Assembly: GCA_963766995.1 (NCBI GenBank)
Contig: CAVYCE010000001.1
Span: forward strand, 248,001-312,000
DNA length: 64,000 bases
Source: Bog-473 sp963766995
GTDB taxonomy: Bacteria > Actinomycetota > Acidimicrobiia > Acidimicrobiales > RAAP-2
Direction: 5' to 3'
The translations under genes and the position numbers were made by a program. The notes under the pieces were generated by a model. The model made no database searches, was not told the origin of the DNA, and saw nothing but the letters and a program-made list of their open reading frames with translations. This document shows, in pieces, positions 36,496 to 44,996 of this stretch; the first letter of the stretch is position 1; each line of letters opens with the position of its first letter.

Positions 36496-37002
36496 TCAAC
36501 CGAGTGAGGCCAAGTTGGCGGGGCACCGGGGCACGAAAGGCTTCGGAGGATTGACGTAGCAGTCGGAGACCGCATACTTCCGCTTGGAGTCGGCCGGCAG
36601 GGTCTTACCGGTGAGGGAGATGGTCAGTTTGGTGAAGTACTCCCGTCCGGCGGCACGGACCATGTCGGAAAGGTCGAAGTCGGCCGGGTAGTTATGGAAG
36701 GTTCCCTCGGCGCAGTAGGGCGTGCAGTCGTTCTGGCGCAGCGTCCCCTTGGCCCGAGCGGTGGTGCGCCGCCAGCTCGACCAGTGCAGATGCTCGGCCA
36801 GGGCGTTGCCATCGGCGCAGGCCATCACGATCTCTTTGGGCTTGGCCTGTCCCGGCCGCAGGCACTGGGCATCGACCAGCGAGAGCTTTTGGCCCGCAGT
36901 GGCCGAAGCAGACCCGCTCCATCCGGTCACCACCAGCGCACTCAACGTCAGGCCCGCGACGGCCGTAGCCATCAATCTCGTGACCGCGTTCCTGGTTTTC
37001 AT
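36496..37002 (-). CDS. Secreted protein of unknown function
   Basis: 168 residues. The N-terminus has basic residues (MKTRNAVTR), a hydrophobic core (MATAVAGLTLSALVVTG) and an AxA-like cleavage site near SASATA, so it is a Sec signal peptide. The mature part has five or six cysteines, including DCTPYCAEG and a C-terminal DCYVNPPKPFVPRC, likely paired in disulfides. No catalytic motif is recognised. The ATG at 37000-37002 is chosen because it begins the signal peptide. Confidence 0.75.
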   Translation of the reverse strand: MKTRNAVTRLMATAVAGLTLSALVVTGWSGSASATAGQKLSLVDAQCLRPGQAKPKEIVMACADGNALAEHLHWSSWRRTTARAKGTLRQNDCTPYCAEGTFHNYPADFDLSDMVRAAGREYFTKLTISLTGKTLPADSKRKYAVSDCYVNPPKPFVPRCPANLASLG

Positions 37003-37456
37003 CGCCCCTATCTTCTCGCATCTTGGACACCAGATTTGCGCGATCAATTCGATGCGGCGCAGCGGTGGTTGCGTCCAATGGGTGATGCGGGGTTAGAGGT
37101 CTTGCTTGAGTCGTTTGGAACTCGCGTGTCGGCTGGAACGCGCCGCAAGCTTCAGCCACAAGGAGCCGGAGACACCCAGAGCACCTTCGTCCATTGCGGA
37201 GGTCGCATCACTGGAGCTGACCAGTCGCCAGGGGACGTCCGTCGTGGTCTTCGAGACGGAGGAACAGGCGCCTGCCGACACCCCTGGGGTAAGTCACGCG
37301 TCGCCCGGCGTCCCATGCACCCGCGAGATGATTGGCCCATTGGTCGGCCATGCCTCACGTTTGTTTGCGGTTCTTTGTGACGGCACGTGAGGCTCTTTGA
37401 GCCGAACTGCTTGAACTTGGCTACTTTGGCCCATGAACCCGTGAGGAGATACCCCC
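37003..37456. other. 454-bp region without a recognised gene
   Basis: It separates the divergent secreted-protein gene and SRPBCC gene. A plus-strand TTG-initiated frame at 37106-37390 (94 codons, with SIAEVASLELTSRQ) shows GC-rich third positions but no start signal or recognised homology, so it is not called. The last 20 bases before 37457 carry a good Shine-Dalgarno (GAGGAG) for the next gene. Confidence 0.4.
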
Positions 37457-37933
37457 ATGCCCGATACCGTCCACTTGACCGACCGAATTGAAGTCACCCG
37501 GCCCATTCCGGCACCGGCGACTGCGATCTTTGATGTCGTTCGAAGTCCGAGAGGGCACGTGATCATCGACGCCTCCGGGATGCTCCAGGACTTCTCGGGT
37601 GAAGCGGCTGAGAAGGAGGGTGACACATTCGTCATCCACATGGACCGAGAGTCGCTCAATGACGTCCCCCTCGGCAAGTACGACGTGACCGTTCACATCA
37701 TTCACTTTGAGCGCGACAAAGAGATCGCATGGAATCTCGGCCCCGATGTCCCGTTTCCGCACTTCTATGGCTACCGGCTCGAGGCTGGTGAGAACGGAAT
37801 CACCAACGTGACCTCTTATTACGACTGGTCGAAGATCACCGGCGATATCAAGGAGCGGTTTCCGATCGTGCCGGAGTCGGCCTTGCGCGCCACACTCGGA
37901 CTCTTGGAACGGACCGTCAGACTGGGCTTGTGA
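37457..37933 (+). CDS. SRPBCC-family protein
   Basis: A 158-residue START/SRPBCC domain protein. TDRIEVTRPIPAPATAIFDVV is the first strand-helix unit, and FHFERDKEIAWNLG-like strands (seen as IIHFERDKEIAWNLG) and TSYYDWSKI are the core sheet. It has no signal peptide and probably binds a hydrophobic ligand. The ATG follows GAGGAG. It is a different branch from the SRPBCC protein at 2857-3339. The function is unknown. Confidence 0.8.
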   Translation: MPDTVHLTDRIEVTRPIPAPATAIFDVVRSPRGHVIIDASGMLQDFSGEAAEKEGDTFVIHMDRESLNDVPLGKYDVTVHIIHFERDKEIAWNLGPDVPFPHFYGYRLEAGENGITNVTSYYDWSKITGDIKERFPIVPESALRATLGLLERTVRLGL

Positions 37934-38032
37934 CTTGACGTATGAGAGTGACAAGGTCAAGCGGGCTTGAGCATCCCTCCCGCTCAATGACTTGGAAAGT
38001 TGAAGCCGTCTGAAATTACAGATCCAGACTGC

Positions 38033-39016
38033 TTAGAAGTCGGCGATCTGAAGCTGTTCGAGGCGGCCTCGCAGTTCATCCACCCATTCCGAGGGAGACC
38101 TATCTCCGGGCAATGGAACTCCCGCTTGGCTGCGCCAAAGTGCGTCACCCAGCACAGTGCGGATGTGCCAAGCCATGACTCGGGAGGCGTCAATGGGTGT
38201 CCCGGCGTACTCGGCGTAAGAGCTGGCCGTGGCTCGAAAGAGGTTGATCGTTGGCCCCTGCGACGGAAGATATCGAAAGTCATAGGCCGGATCGGCGGCG
38301 CCGCTGTCCCCGTAGTCAAGGACGGCCTTCAGGGTCTGGGTCTTGAGGTCCCACACTTGGTTGTGTCCGTGGAAGTCCCCCTGCACGAAGACAGGCTCGG
38401 TGGGCACGTCCAGGATTCCATCCACCCAGTCGCACCACCGGCTGACTTCACACACCTGATCGGATCGGATAAAAGGTGCGAGATCGTCTCGAATTGCCGT
38501 GGTGGTTGCCTGCGGCAGTGGAGTCGGCAAGGGTCCGAGGTCTCGCTGTACCTCAGCCAGAACGTCAGGGCGATGCAGGTCCGACAGAAACCGTGCCAAC
38601 TCAGCAGCCGTTCTGCGTAGGCGTTCAGCGCTCAAGTTGCCCACTTGCTCGTACGTCAGAGGGTCTCCGGCAATCCATTCAGTGGCTAGGAGCACCGGAT
38701 TGTCAGAAGCAGCAATGACCCGAGGTGCCCGAAGGGGAACGGCTCGTTTTCCAAGTGACATCAGCACGCACGCTTCGTGCCATACCTGTTCTGCCGCCTC
38801 TTTCGACCAGGCGAATTTTACGAACACCTGCCCATTCACGATGGCGCTTCCGTGCCACCACTTGGTGATGCTGTGCTCCAGCCAAGGCTGAAGCTCTATA
38901 TCGCCGGTCGACAGACTTGGGGCGGACGATCGAAGGGCTTCTTGCAGCGAGGCAACGGACCGCTCCGGAAGCCAAGAGAGAGGCATCGATCCCATATTGC
39001 CACCGCCCTGCGACAT
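38033..39016 (-). CDS. Aminoglycoside-phosphotransferase-like (APH) kinase
   Basis: About 327 residues with the APH/choline-kinase fold. The catalytic loop is VQGDFHGHNQVWD (Asp of GDFHxxN), and the metal-binding segment is VLDYGDSGAADPAYD. The Gly-rich N-lobe is less clear. APH-like kinases phosphorylate antibiotics, choline, sugars or other alcohols; the substrate here is unknown and resistance should not be assumed. The ATG at 39016 is chosen; in-frame ATGs at 38995 and 38986 are possible. It diverges from purU. Confidence 0.8.
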   Translation of the reverse strand: MSQGGGNMGSMPLSWLPERSVASLQEALRSSAPSLSTGDIELQPWLEHSITKWWHGSAIVNGQVFVKFAWSKEAAEQVWHEACVLMSLGKRAVPLRAPRVIAASDNPVLLATEWIAGDPLTYEQVGNLSAERLRRTAAELARFLSDLHRPDVLAEVQRDLGPLPTPLPQATTTAIRDDLAPFIRSDQVCEVSRWCDWVDGILDVPTEPVFVQGDFHGHNQVWDLKTQTLKAVLDYGDSGAADPAYDFRYLPSQGPTINLFRATASSYAEYAGTPIDASRVMAWHIRTVLGDALWRSQAGVPLPGDRSPSEWVDELRGRLEQLQIADF

Positions 39017-39097
39017 TTCGGTGCTCGCACCGGGACCTGCCTGTAAGACTGCAGAGATGCGGCAACTCATTCGTGCACAAGAAATGGCAGCGAACTA

Positions 39098-39961
39098 GTG
39101 CGTCGCTACATCCTCACTATTACCTGCCCCGACCGCATCGGCATTGTGGCGGCCGTGACCGGCTTCATCGCGGGCCATGGGGGCTCAGTGCTCGAGGCGG
39201 CCCAGCATGGGGACCTGACTACCGGTCTGTTCTTCCTGCGCGTCGAGGTGACGGCCGAGAGCCTCCCGTTCGACGTCGACCAATTGCGGACGCTCTTCGA
39301 GCCACTGGCGAACGAATTCTCAATGGAGTGGCGCATTCAGGACACCGACTTCCCTGTTCGGGTGGTGCTCCTGGTCAGTCGGGAAGACCACTGCTTGGCC
39401 GACTTGCTCTACCAGTGGCGGAGTGGCGACCTCCAGTGCGACATCCCATGCGTCATTTCCAATCACGAGGATCTTCGCCAGATGGTGGAGTGGCATGGCA
39501 TCCCGTTCAAATACGTGCCGGTTCCGGCCGCTACGTCAGCGACGTCAAAGTCAGCCGCCTTCGGTGAGATGGAGAGGATCTTCGAGGAGGCGGGCGGCGA
39601 CGTCATGGTCCTGGCCCGTTACATGCAGATCATCCCACCAGACATGTGCGCCCATTTAGCTGGGCGCATCATCAATATCCACCACAGTTTCCTACCCTCG
39701 TTTGCCGGCGCCCGTCCGTACCACCAGGCCTTCGAGCGGGGAGTCAAGTTAATCGGCGCTACGTGCCACTACGTCACAGCTGATCTCGATACCGGACCAA
39801 TCATCGAACAGGACACCCGCCGTATCGACCACGCCGACAGCCCTGAGGAGCTGCGCCGGGTGGGCCGTGACATCGAAAGAACAGTGTTGGCCCGAGGGTT
39901 GCGCTGGGTTATTGAGGGGCGCGTCCTGACCAACGGGGCCAGAACGGTCGTTTTCGCATAG
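39098..39961 (+). CDS. purU: Formyltetrahydrofolate deformylase
   Basis: 287 residues. It hydrolyses 10-formyl-THF to formate and THF, balancing one-carbon units. An N-terminal ACT domain (ITCPDRIGIVAAVTGFI) senses amino acids in the E. coli enzyme. The C-terminal formyltransferase-fold domain has the catalytic core NIHHSFLPSFAGARPYHQA, GATCHYVTADLDTGPII with Asp, and DHADSPEELRRVG. The length is normal. The start is GTG; no strong Shine-Dalgarno is visible. It is convergent with era. Confidence 0.94.
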   Translation: MRRYILTITCPDRIGIVAAVTGFIAGHGGSVLEAAQHGDLTTGLFFLRVEVTAESLPFDVDQLRTLFEPLANEFSMEWRIQDTDFPVRVVLLVSREDHCLADLLYQWRSGDLQCDIPCVISNHEDLRQMVEWHGIPFKYVPVPAATSATSKSAAFGEMERIFEEAGGDVMVLARYMQIIPPDMCAHLAGRIINIHHSFLPSFAGARPYHQAFERGVKLIGATCHYVTADLDTGPIIEQDTRRIDHADSPEELRRVGRDIERTVLARGLRWVIEGRVLTNGARTVVFA

Positions 39962-39991
39962 CGCGATCGCAGCCAGCCGTCCTGATGAACC

Positions 39992-40876
39992 TCAGTAGCC
40001 GAAGCGATTAAGCATCTCGTCGCGATCTTGCCAGTGGCGTTCGACTTTGACGTGGAGGTCGAGATACGTGCCTTCGGGCAAGGTTTCTCGGACGGCGATG
40101 CCGACGGCCTTCAGAATTTCGCCGCCCTTGCCGATGACGATGCCCTTCTGGGAATCGCGTTCAACAATGATTTCGCAGCGGATATGGGGCCATTCCCACT
40201 CAGTGACTCGGCATGAGATCGAGTGGGGCAGCTCGTCGAAGGTCTTGGCCAGCAGCTGCTCGCGCACCAGCTCGGCCACCCACAACGCCTCAGGCGTGTC
40301 GGTGATGACGTCGTCCGGGAAGAAGGGCGGCCCTTCTTCGAGTGATTCCACAATGTGCTTGGTCAGGCCCTTTACGCCCTTGCCCGTTTTGGCCGAGACC
40401 GGGAAGTACTCGACGCTGTCAAGGTTCACGATCTCTTCGACTGCGGCTTTGACGGTGATGAGACGCTCGAGCACCTGGTCGCCGCCGGCCTTATCGACCT
40501 TATTGACTACCACCACCAAGCTGGGAGGTTCCTCACTGTGTTGTATCTCGCGTAGCGAGCGTTCCAGCACGGTGCGGTCGCCTGGACCTACCGGTGCAGT
40601 GGCATCGACCAGCACCAAAATCATGTCGACGTCGGAGAGGGCGCTGGTGGCGGTCTCGTTCAGGCGGGCGCCCAGCGTGCTCTTGGGCCGGTGAATACCC
40701 GGGGTGTCGACGAACACCACTTGAGCATCAGGCTCGTGCAGCACTCCGAGGATACGGTGCCGCGTAGTGTTGGGCTTCGATGAGGTGATCGACACCTTGG
40801 TGCCCACCATCTGGTTGACCAGCGTCGACTTTCCGACGTTGGGCCTGCCCACTACCGCCACGAATCCCGAGCGCAT
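39992..40876 (-). CDS. era: GTPase Era
   Basis: The 294-residue GTPase binds 16S rRNA and assists 30S assembly. G1 is GRPNVGKS at 10-17, the switch region has KPNTTRHRI, G3 is DTPG at 57-60, and G4 is NKVD. The C-terminal KH domain shows IVIGKGGEILK. Normal length. It is the last gene of the long hrcA-era run, 2 bp downstream of the CorC-like gene. Confidence 0.97.
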   Translation of the reverse strand: MRSGFVAVVGRPNVGKSTLVNQMVGTKVSITSSKPNTTRHRILGVLHEPDAQVVFVDTPGIHRPKSTLGARLNETATSALSDVDMILVLVDATAPVGPGDRTVLERSLREIQHSEEPPSLVVVVNKVDKAGGDQVLERLITVKAAVEEIVNLDSVEYFPVSAKTGKGVKGLTKHIVESLEEGPPFFPDDVITDTPEALWVAELVREQLLAKTFDELPHSISCRVTEWEWPHIRCEIIVERDSQKGIVIGKGGEILKAVGIAVRETLPEGTYLDLHVKVERHWQDRDEMLNRFGY

Positions 40877-40878
40877 AC

Positions 40879-42186
40879 TCAGTCGTCCGCGTCAGTGGCG
40901 ACCGGCACGGCCGTTCGCTCGATGCGCACCCGGCCAATGCGGCGGCCTCGCACCTCGAGCGCAGTGAAGCGAAACCCTTCGGTCTCGGCCGTGTCGCCGC
41001 TGTCGGGCACCCGCCCGATGAGGTCCATCATGAGGCCGCCCACCGTGTCCCAGGAACCTTGGGGAAGTTCGGCATCGAGCAGGTCGTCGGCATCGTCCAC
41101 CGAATATCGGGCACTGACCACCACCGAGCCGTCGGGCTGGCGCTGCACCTCCGGTTCCTCCGTGTCGAACTCGTCCACAATGTCGCCCACCAGTTCCTCC
41201 AGCAGGTCCTCCAATGTCACCAGTCCAGCAGTCCCGCCGTACTCGTCGACGACGATGGCCATGTGGAATTTCTCCTCCTGCATCTGGCGCAAGAGGGCGG
41301 AGACTTCTTTTGATTCGGGCACGAACACGGGCTGGCGGGCAATCCCACTCACCGCCTGCTCGCCCTTGCCTACCCGCTCGGCCCGCACCAGGTCCTTGGT
41401 ATACGCAATGCCCACCACGTCATCGATCTGCTGCTCGTGCACTGGGATGCGGCTGAAGCCGGCAGCAAGGGCGGTCTCGAGCGCCCCCGTCACCGTCGTG
41501 TCGGCCTCTACCGCCACCATGTCCGGTCGCGGCACCATCACCTCGCGCACCACGGTGTCGCCGAAGTCGATGATGGAGTGAATGAACTCGCGTTCCTCCC
41601 CTTCAATTACGTTCTCCTCGTGGGCCACATCAGCCATGGCTTTGAGTTCTGAGTCGGTGATGTACGACGGGCGGATGCCGTCCTCGTCTTCATGGGACTT
41701 GCCGATGATCAGGTTGGCCAACCCAATGAGGAGTGATGACACAAAATGGATGGGGGGAAACCGCACCAATGAGGAGACGATCGGAGCGCTGAGGAGAGCG
41801 GCCCGCTCGGGGTTGTGCACGGCCCAGTTTTTGGGGACTGCCTCGAAGAACACGAATATGACCACCACTTCAAAGACAGCACCCACTAGCACGCCGATGC
41901 CGCCCAGAATGTCGCTGGCCACCACCCCGACCAAGGTGGCCGACACCAGCTGGCAGATGAGCACCAGCAGCAGGATGGGATTGAGGAACTGAGCCGGATG
42001 TTCAACCAGGCGAGCCAGTTGCTTGGCGCCTCGTCGCTTCCCGTCGGCCAACGCCTTGGCCTTTATCCGGTTCATGCGCACCAAGCTGGTTTCGGCCAAT
42101 GCGAGCATCCCCGACGCCGCCAGCAAAATGACGATCACCACGATCAGAACGACGTCCTTGTCGTGAAACCCGACTTCGGCGATCAT
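40879..42186 (-). CDS. CNNM/CorC-family transporter (DUF21-CBS-CorC_HlyC)
   Basis: A 435-residue membrane protein. The N-terminal DUF21 domain has about four TM segments (near 13-32, 68-90, 94-118, 140-160), followed by two CBS domains (VMVPRPDMVAVEADTTV; VDEYGGTAGLVTLEDLLEELVGDI) and a C-terminal CorC/HlyC domain. Family members are linked to Mg or Co efflux, not haemolysis. The ATG overlaps ybeY by 4 nt (ATGA). This position next to ybeY and era is conserved in many bacteria. Confidence 0.92.
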   Translation of the reverse strand: MIAEVGFHDKDVVLIVVIVILLAASGMLALAETSLVRMNRIKAKALADGKRRGAKQLARLVEHPAQFLNPILLLVLICQLVSATLVGVVASDILGGIGVLVGAVFEVVVIFVFFEAVPKNWAVHNPERAALLSAPIVSSLVRFPPIHFVSSLLIGLANLIIGKSHEDEDGIRPSYITDSELKAMADVAHEENVIEGEEREFIHSIIDFGDTVVREVMVPRPDMVAVEADTTVTGALETALAAGFSRIPVHEQQIDDVVGIAYTKDLVRAERVGKGEQAVSGIARQPVFVPESKEVSALLRQMQEEKFHMAIVVDEYGGTAGLVTLEDLLEELVGDIVDEFDTEEPEVQRQPDGSVVVSARYSVDDADDLLDAELPQGSWDTVGGLMMDLIGRVPDSGDTAETEGFRFTALEVRGRRIGRVRIERTAVPVATDADD

Positions 42187-42686
42187 GGCTGGGTCCGGTA
42201 GTAGCGATTCAGCAAGTCCTGCTCCAGGGCCTCCATGCGTTCGGCCTCATCGTCCTTCTGATGATCCATGCCGAGCAGGTGCAGCAGTCCGTGCACCACC
42301 AAGAGCGCCACCTCGTCATCGAAGGACACTTCGTGCTCTTCGGCGTTGCGAGCAGCCACCGAAGGGCAGATGACCACGTCACCCAGCAGCATGAGCGCGC
42401 CTTCCTTGGCTGCGCTCCCTGGGCCGCTGCCGCCGAAGTCGGGCGAGCGCCCGGAGGGGCTGGGATCGTCCTCAATGGGAAATGACAGCACATCGGTGGG
42501 TCCGCTCTTGCCCAAGAACTGTTCGTTCAAGGCGGCAATGGCGTCCTCGTCTACGAAGAGAAGCGATACCTCGGTCTCTCCCTTAATGCCCCTCGCTGTC
42601 AATACCTTCTTGGTTAACTCGGCCCAGCGCGCCACGGCGATCGGATGGGCCTCCTGCTCATCGGCAGCAAAGACGTCGATGGTCAC
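42183..42686 (-). CDS. ybeY: rRNA maturation endoribonuclease YbeY
   Basis: 167 residues. A metal-dependent RNase-like protein that matures the 16S rRNA 3' end and takes part in ribosome quality control. The zinc-binding motif HGLLHLLGMDH (HxxxHxxGxDH) is complete, with TDVLSFPIEDD upstream. The GTG at 42684-42686 is chosen because it overlaps the phoH stop by 4 nt (GTGA). Its stop overlaps the CorC-like start (ATGA). Confidence 0.95.
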   Translation of the reverse strand: MTIDVFAADEQEAHPIAVARWAELTKKVLTARGIKGETEVSLLFVDEDAIAALNEQFLGKSGPTDVLSFPIEDDPSPSGRSPDFGGSGPGSAAKEGALMLLGDVVICPSVAARNAEEHEVSFDDEVALLVVHGLLHLLGMDHQKDDEAERMEALEQDLLNRYYRTQP

Positions 42687-43648
42687 TGGGAGGAACCCGC
42701 CCGCCCTTCTGCCACTTCGTAGGCCTCCACAATGTCGGCCACAATCTTGTGCCGCACCACGTCGCGCCGAGTCAAGTGCACGAAGGCGATGTCTTCGACC
42801 GCGGCGAGCACCGGCTCCAAACCGATAAGGCCCGAGCGCCCGCCCTGCACATCTATCTGGGTCACGTCCCCGGTCACCACGCACTTGGAACCGAAGCCGA
42901 TGCGGGTGAGGAACATCTTCATCTGCTCTGGCGTGGTGTTCTGGGCCTCGTCTAAAATGATGAACGAGCTGTTGAGGGTGCGGCCGCGCATAAAGGCCAG
43001 CGGTGCTACTTCAATGGTGCCCCGGTCCAGCAGGCGCTGCGCCCCTTCAGGCTCCAGCAAGTCGTAGAGTGCGTCATAGAGCGGGCGTAGGTAGGGGTCG
43101 ACCTTGGCCATGAGATCGCCGGGCAAAAATCCCAGACGCTCCCCCGCTTCGACAGCGGGGCGGGTGAGGATGATGCGCGTCACCTGCCGCGATTGCAGAG
43201 CGTGCACAGCTTGAGCCACGGCTAGATACGACTTCCCCGTACCGGCCGGACCGATGCCGAAGGTGATGATGTTGGAGCTGATGGCGTCCACGTAACGCTT
43301 CTGTCCCGCTGTATTGGGCCGGATCGTCTTGCCGCCGGCCGATCGCACCACCTCAGCTCGAAGCACATCGCTGGGTCGAATGTCGTCGTTGACCATGTCG
43401 ATGGTGCGCGCCATGGTGGAAGAGTCGAGGCTCTGCCCGGCCTGGAGCAGAAGAATGATCTCATCGAACAGGCGCGCCACCTGGTCGGCATTGGGACCTT
43501 CAATAGAGATGCGGTTGCCCTGCACCGAGATCTGGTTGTCGGGAAACGCCACCTCAATTTGGCGCAAGAACTCGTCACGGGTTCCGAGCAGTCCGGCCAT
43601 GAGGTGGTTGCCGGGGACGAGGCATTCAGCGTGGGTGACAGTGTTCAT
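42683..43648 (-). CDS. phoH: PhoH-family ATPase
   Basis: A 321-residue P-loop protein. An N-terminal region (with ISVQGNRISIEG) precedes the ATPase domain: Walker A GPAGTGKS near 133, LTRPAVEAGERLGFLPGD, and Walker B IILDEAQNTTPEQMKMFLTRIG. PhoH/YbeZ partners with YbeY and is thought to be an RNA-helicase-like ATPase. The ATG overlaps the HIT gene (ATGA). Confidence 0.95.
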   Translation of the reverse strand: MNTVTHAECLVPGNHLMAGLLGTRDEFLRQIEVAFPDNQISVQGNRISIEGPNADQVARLFDEIILLLQAGQSLDSSTMARTIDMVNDDIRPSDVLRAEVVRSAGGKTIRPNTAGQKRYVDAISSNIITFGIGPAGTGKSYLAVAQAVHALQSRQVTRIILTRPAVEAGERLGFLPGDLMAKVDPYLRPLYDALYDLLEPEGAQRLLDRGTIEVAPLAFMRGRTLNSSFIILDEAQNTTPEQMKMFLTRIGFGSKCVVTGDVTQIDVQGGRSGLIGLEPVLAAVEDIAFVHLTRRDVVRHKIVADIVEAYEVAEGRAGSSQ

Positions 43649-44001
43649 GCGAGTGCGAAATGTCCTTTGAGTGGTTCGCCGCCCAACACATGGAGGTGCA
43701 GGTGCGGCACGGAGTTCATGGCATCAGGACCAATGTTGAAGATGAGGCGATAGCCGCGATCGGGTGTAGCCAGGCCGGCCTGATCTGCCACCGCACGCGC
43801 GGTCAGCAGCATGTCGGCCAGGACAGGCCCGTCGGCAGCCGAAATGGTGCTGGCGTCGGTGATGTGGCGACGAGGGACCACCAATACGTGCAGCGGTGCC
43901 GCGGGGTTGATGTCCTTGAAGGCCACCGTGGTGTCGGTGCTGTGCACAATGTCACCGGGAATGTCGCCGGCGACGATGCCGCAAAAGAGGCAGTCGGTCA
44001 T
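43645..44001 (-). CDS. HIT-family nucleotide-binding protein (HinT-like)
   Basis: 118 residues. A single HIT domain with the catalytic HLHLH near residues 100-104 and the N-terminal DCLFCGIVAGDIP typical of HinT. It likely hydrolyses purine nucleotide phosphoramidates. The ATG at 43999-44001 (MTDCLFC) is chosen over an upstream frame. The start overlaps the stop of the small HTH gene, and the stop overlaps phoH (both ATGA). Confidence 0.93.
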   Translation of the reverse strand: MTDCLFCGIVAGDIPGDIVHSTDTTVAFKDINPAAPLHVLVVPRRHITDASTISAADGPVLADMLLTARAVADQAGLATPDRGYRLIFNIGPDAMNSVPHLHLHVLGGEPLKGHFALA

Positions 44002-44231
44002 GCCTCGGTGTCGCTTCCCTTCAACGGTGGGTAGAGGTGCTCCAGTGACCCGGGTTGGACGCGGCACTTCTCAATAAAGGCATCGATGTGGTCTGTCTTC
44101 AATCGGATCACTCGTCCGAACTTATAGGCCACCAGGTCACCTTCGTCAATGAATCGATAGAGACTGCGCAGAGTGATGCCGAGGCGGGCGGCGGCATCTT
44201 TTGTGCCCAGCCAGCCCGGATCGTCCGTCAC
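43998..44231 (-). CDS. Small helix-turn-helix DNA-binding protein (BldC/excisionase-like)
   Basis: 77 residues. GWLGTKDAAARLGITLRSLY then RFIDEGDLVAYKFGRVIRLK form the MerR-like winged HTH shared by BldC and excisionase proteins, with no effector domain. The C-terminus is short. It is embedded between rsmE and the HIT gene with GTGA and ATGA overlaps. There are no nearby integrase genes, so a transcription factor is more likely than an excisionase. The start is GTG. Confidence 0.85.
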   Translation of the reverse strand: MTDDPGWLGTKDAAARLGITLRSLYRFIDEGDLVAYKFGRVIRLKTDHIDAFIEKCRVQPGSLEHLYPPLKGSDTEA

Positions 44232-44992
44232 GACGATGCACTCACTGCTGCAACCGTACCCGTCCGAAGCGACACCATCAGTGCTCCGGCCGTCACCGCC
44301 GCCGTTTCAGCCCGAAGCACACTGAGTCCGAATCCCACCTTGGGCAGACCACTGTCGAGCTCCTCATCGCTCCATCCCCCTTCGGGACCCACCGCCACCA
44401 GAGCATGCGTCGGCGCGGGGCGGTCGCCACTCAGTTGAGCCAGCACCACCTGGCCCGGCTCCCCCATCCCAGCCAGCGCGCCGAACGCCGTGATGTCGGT
44501 CACCTCGGGCGACCAAACCCGTCGGCACTGCAGGGCGGCCTCGCGGGCTACTCGGCGCATGCGCTCCACCGCGTTGGCGCCACGCTCACCGTCCCAGCGC
44601 ACCACGCTGCGGGCGCTGGTGATGGGCACTATGCGATCCACCCCAAGCTCGGTCAGTTTCTGCACCACCCACTCGGGCCGCTCACCCTTGGTGGGGGCGA
44701 AGGCCACGGTGAGCGATGGCTGTGGCGCGAGATCGAATTGGACGGATCCATCTCCGCCCGGTCCCGACTGGCCTTCAAGAGTGTCGAGTTCGTTGTTGGT
44801 GCCAGTCCAGGCGGTGCGGGCCCAGTGACCGGCACCGTCACTGACAATGACTTCTTCCCCAGTGCGAAGACGGAGCACCTTGGAAAGGTGATGGGCGTCA
44901 TCAGGGGTGAGCAGCGGGTGCGAGACGTTGTCGACGAAGACCTGGGCGGCAGCGGCGGCTCGAGTGGTGATTGGCGCGTATTCGGGACGCAC
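44228..44992 (-). CDS. rsmE: 16S rRNA (uracil1498-N3)-methyltransferase
   Basis: About 254 residues. SPOUT-class methyltransferase of the small subunit. An N-terminal PUA-like domain (HHLSKVLRLRTGEEVIV) is followed by the knotted SAM-binding part: ALVAVGPEGGWSDEEL and LSVLRAETAAVTAGAL, with conserved Arg and Glu. WVVQKLTELGVDRIVP is also conserved. The GTG at 44990-44992 is chosen, 4 bp after the dnaJ stop. The stop overlaps the HTH gene (GTGA). Confidence 0.93.
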   Translation of the reverse strand: MRPEYAPITTRAAAAAQVFVDNVSHPLLTPDDAHHLSKVLRLRTGEEVIVSDGAGHWARTAWTGTNNELDTLEGQSGPGGDGSVQFDLAPQPSLTVAFAPTKGERPEWVVQKLTELGVDRIVPITSARSVVRWDGERGANAVERMRRVAREAALQCRRVWSPEVTDITAFGALAGMGEPGQVVLAQLSGDRPAPTHALVAVGPEGGWSDEELDSGLPKVGFGLSVLRAETAAVTAGALMVSLRTGTVAAVSASS

Positions 44993-44996
44993 CGGT

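Noticed and set aside
37106..37390. Plus-strand TTG-initiated frame of 94 codons
   Set aside because: GC-rich third positions but no Shine-Dalgarno, no homology and a rare start codon; left uncalled.
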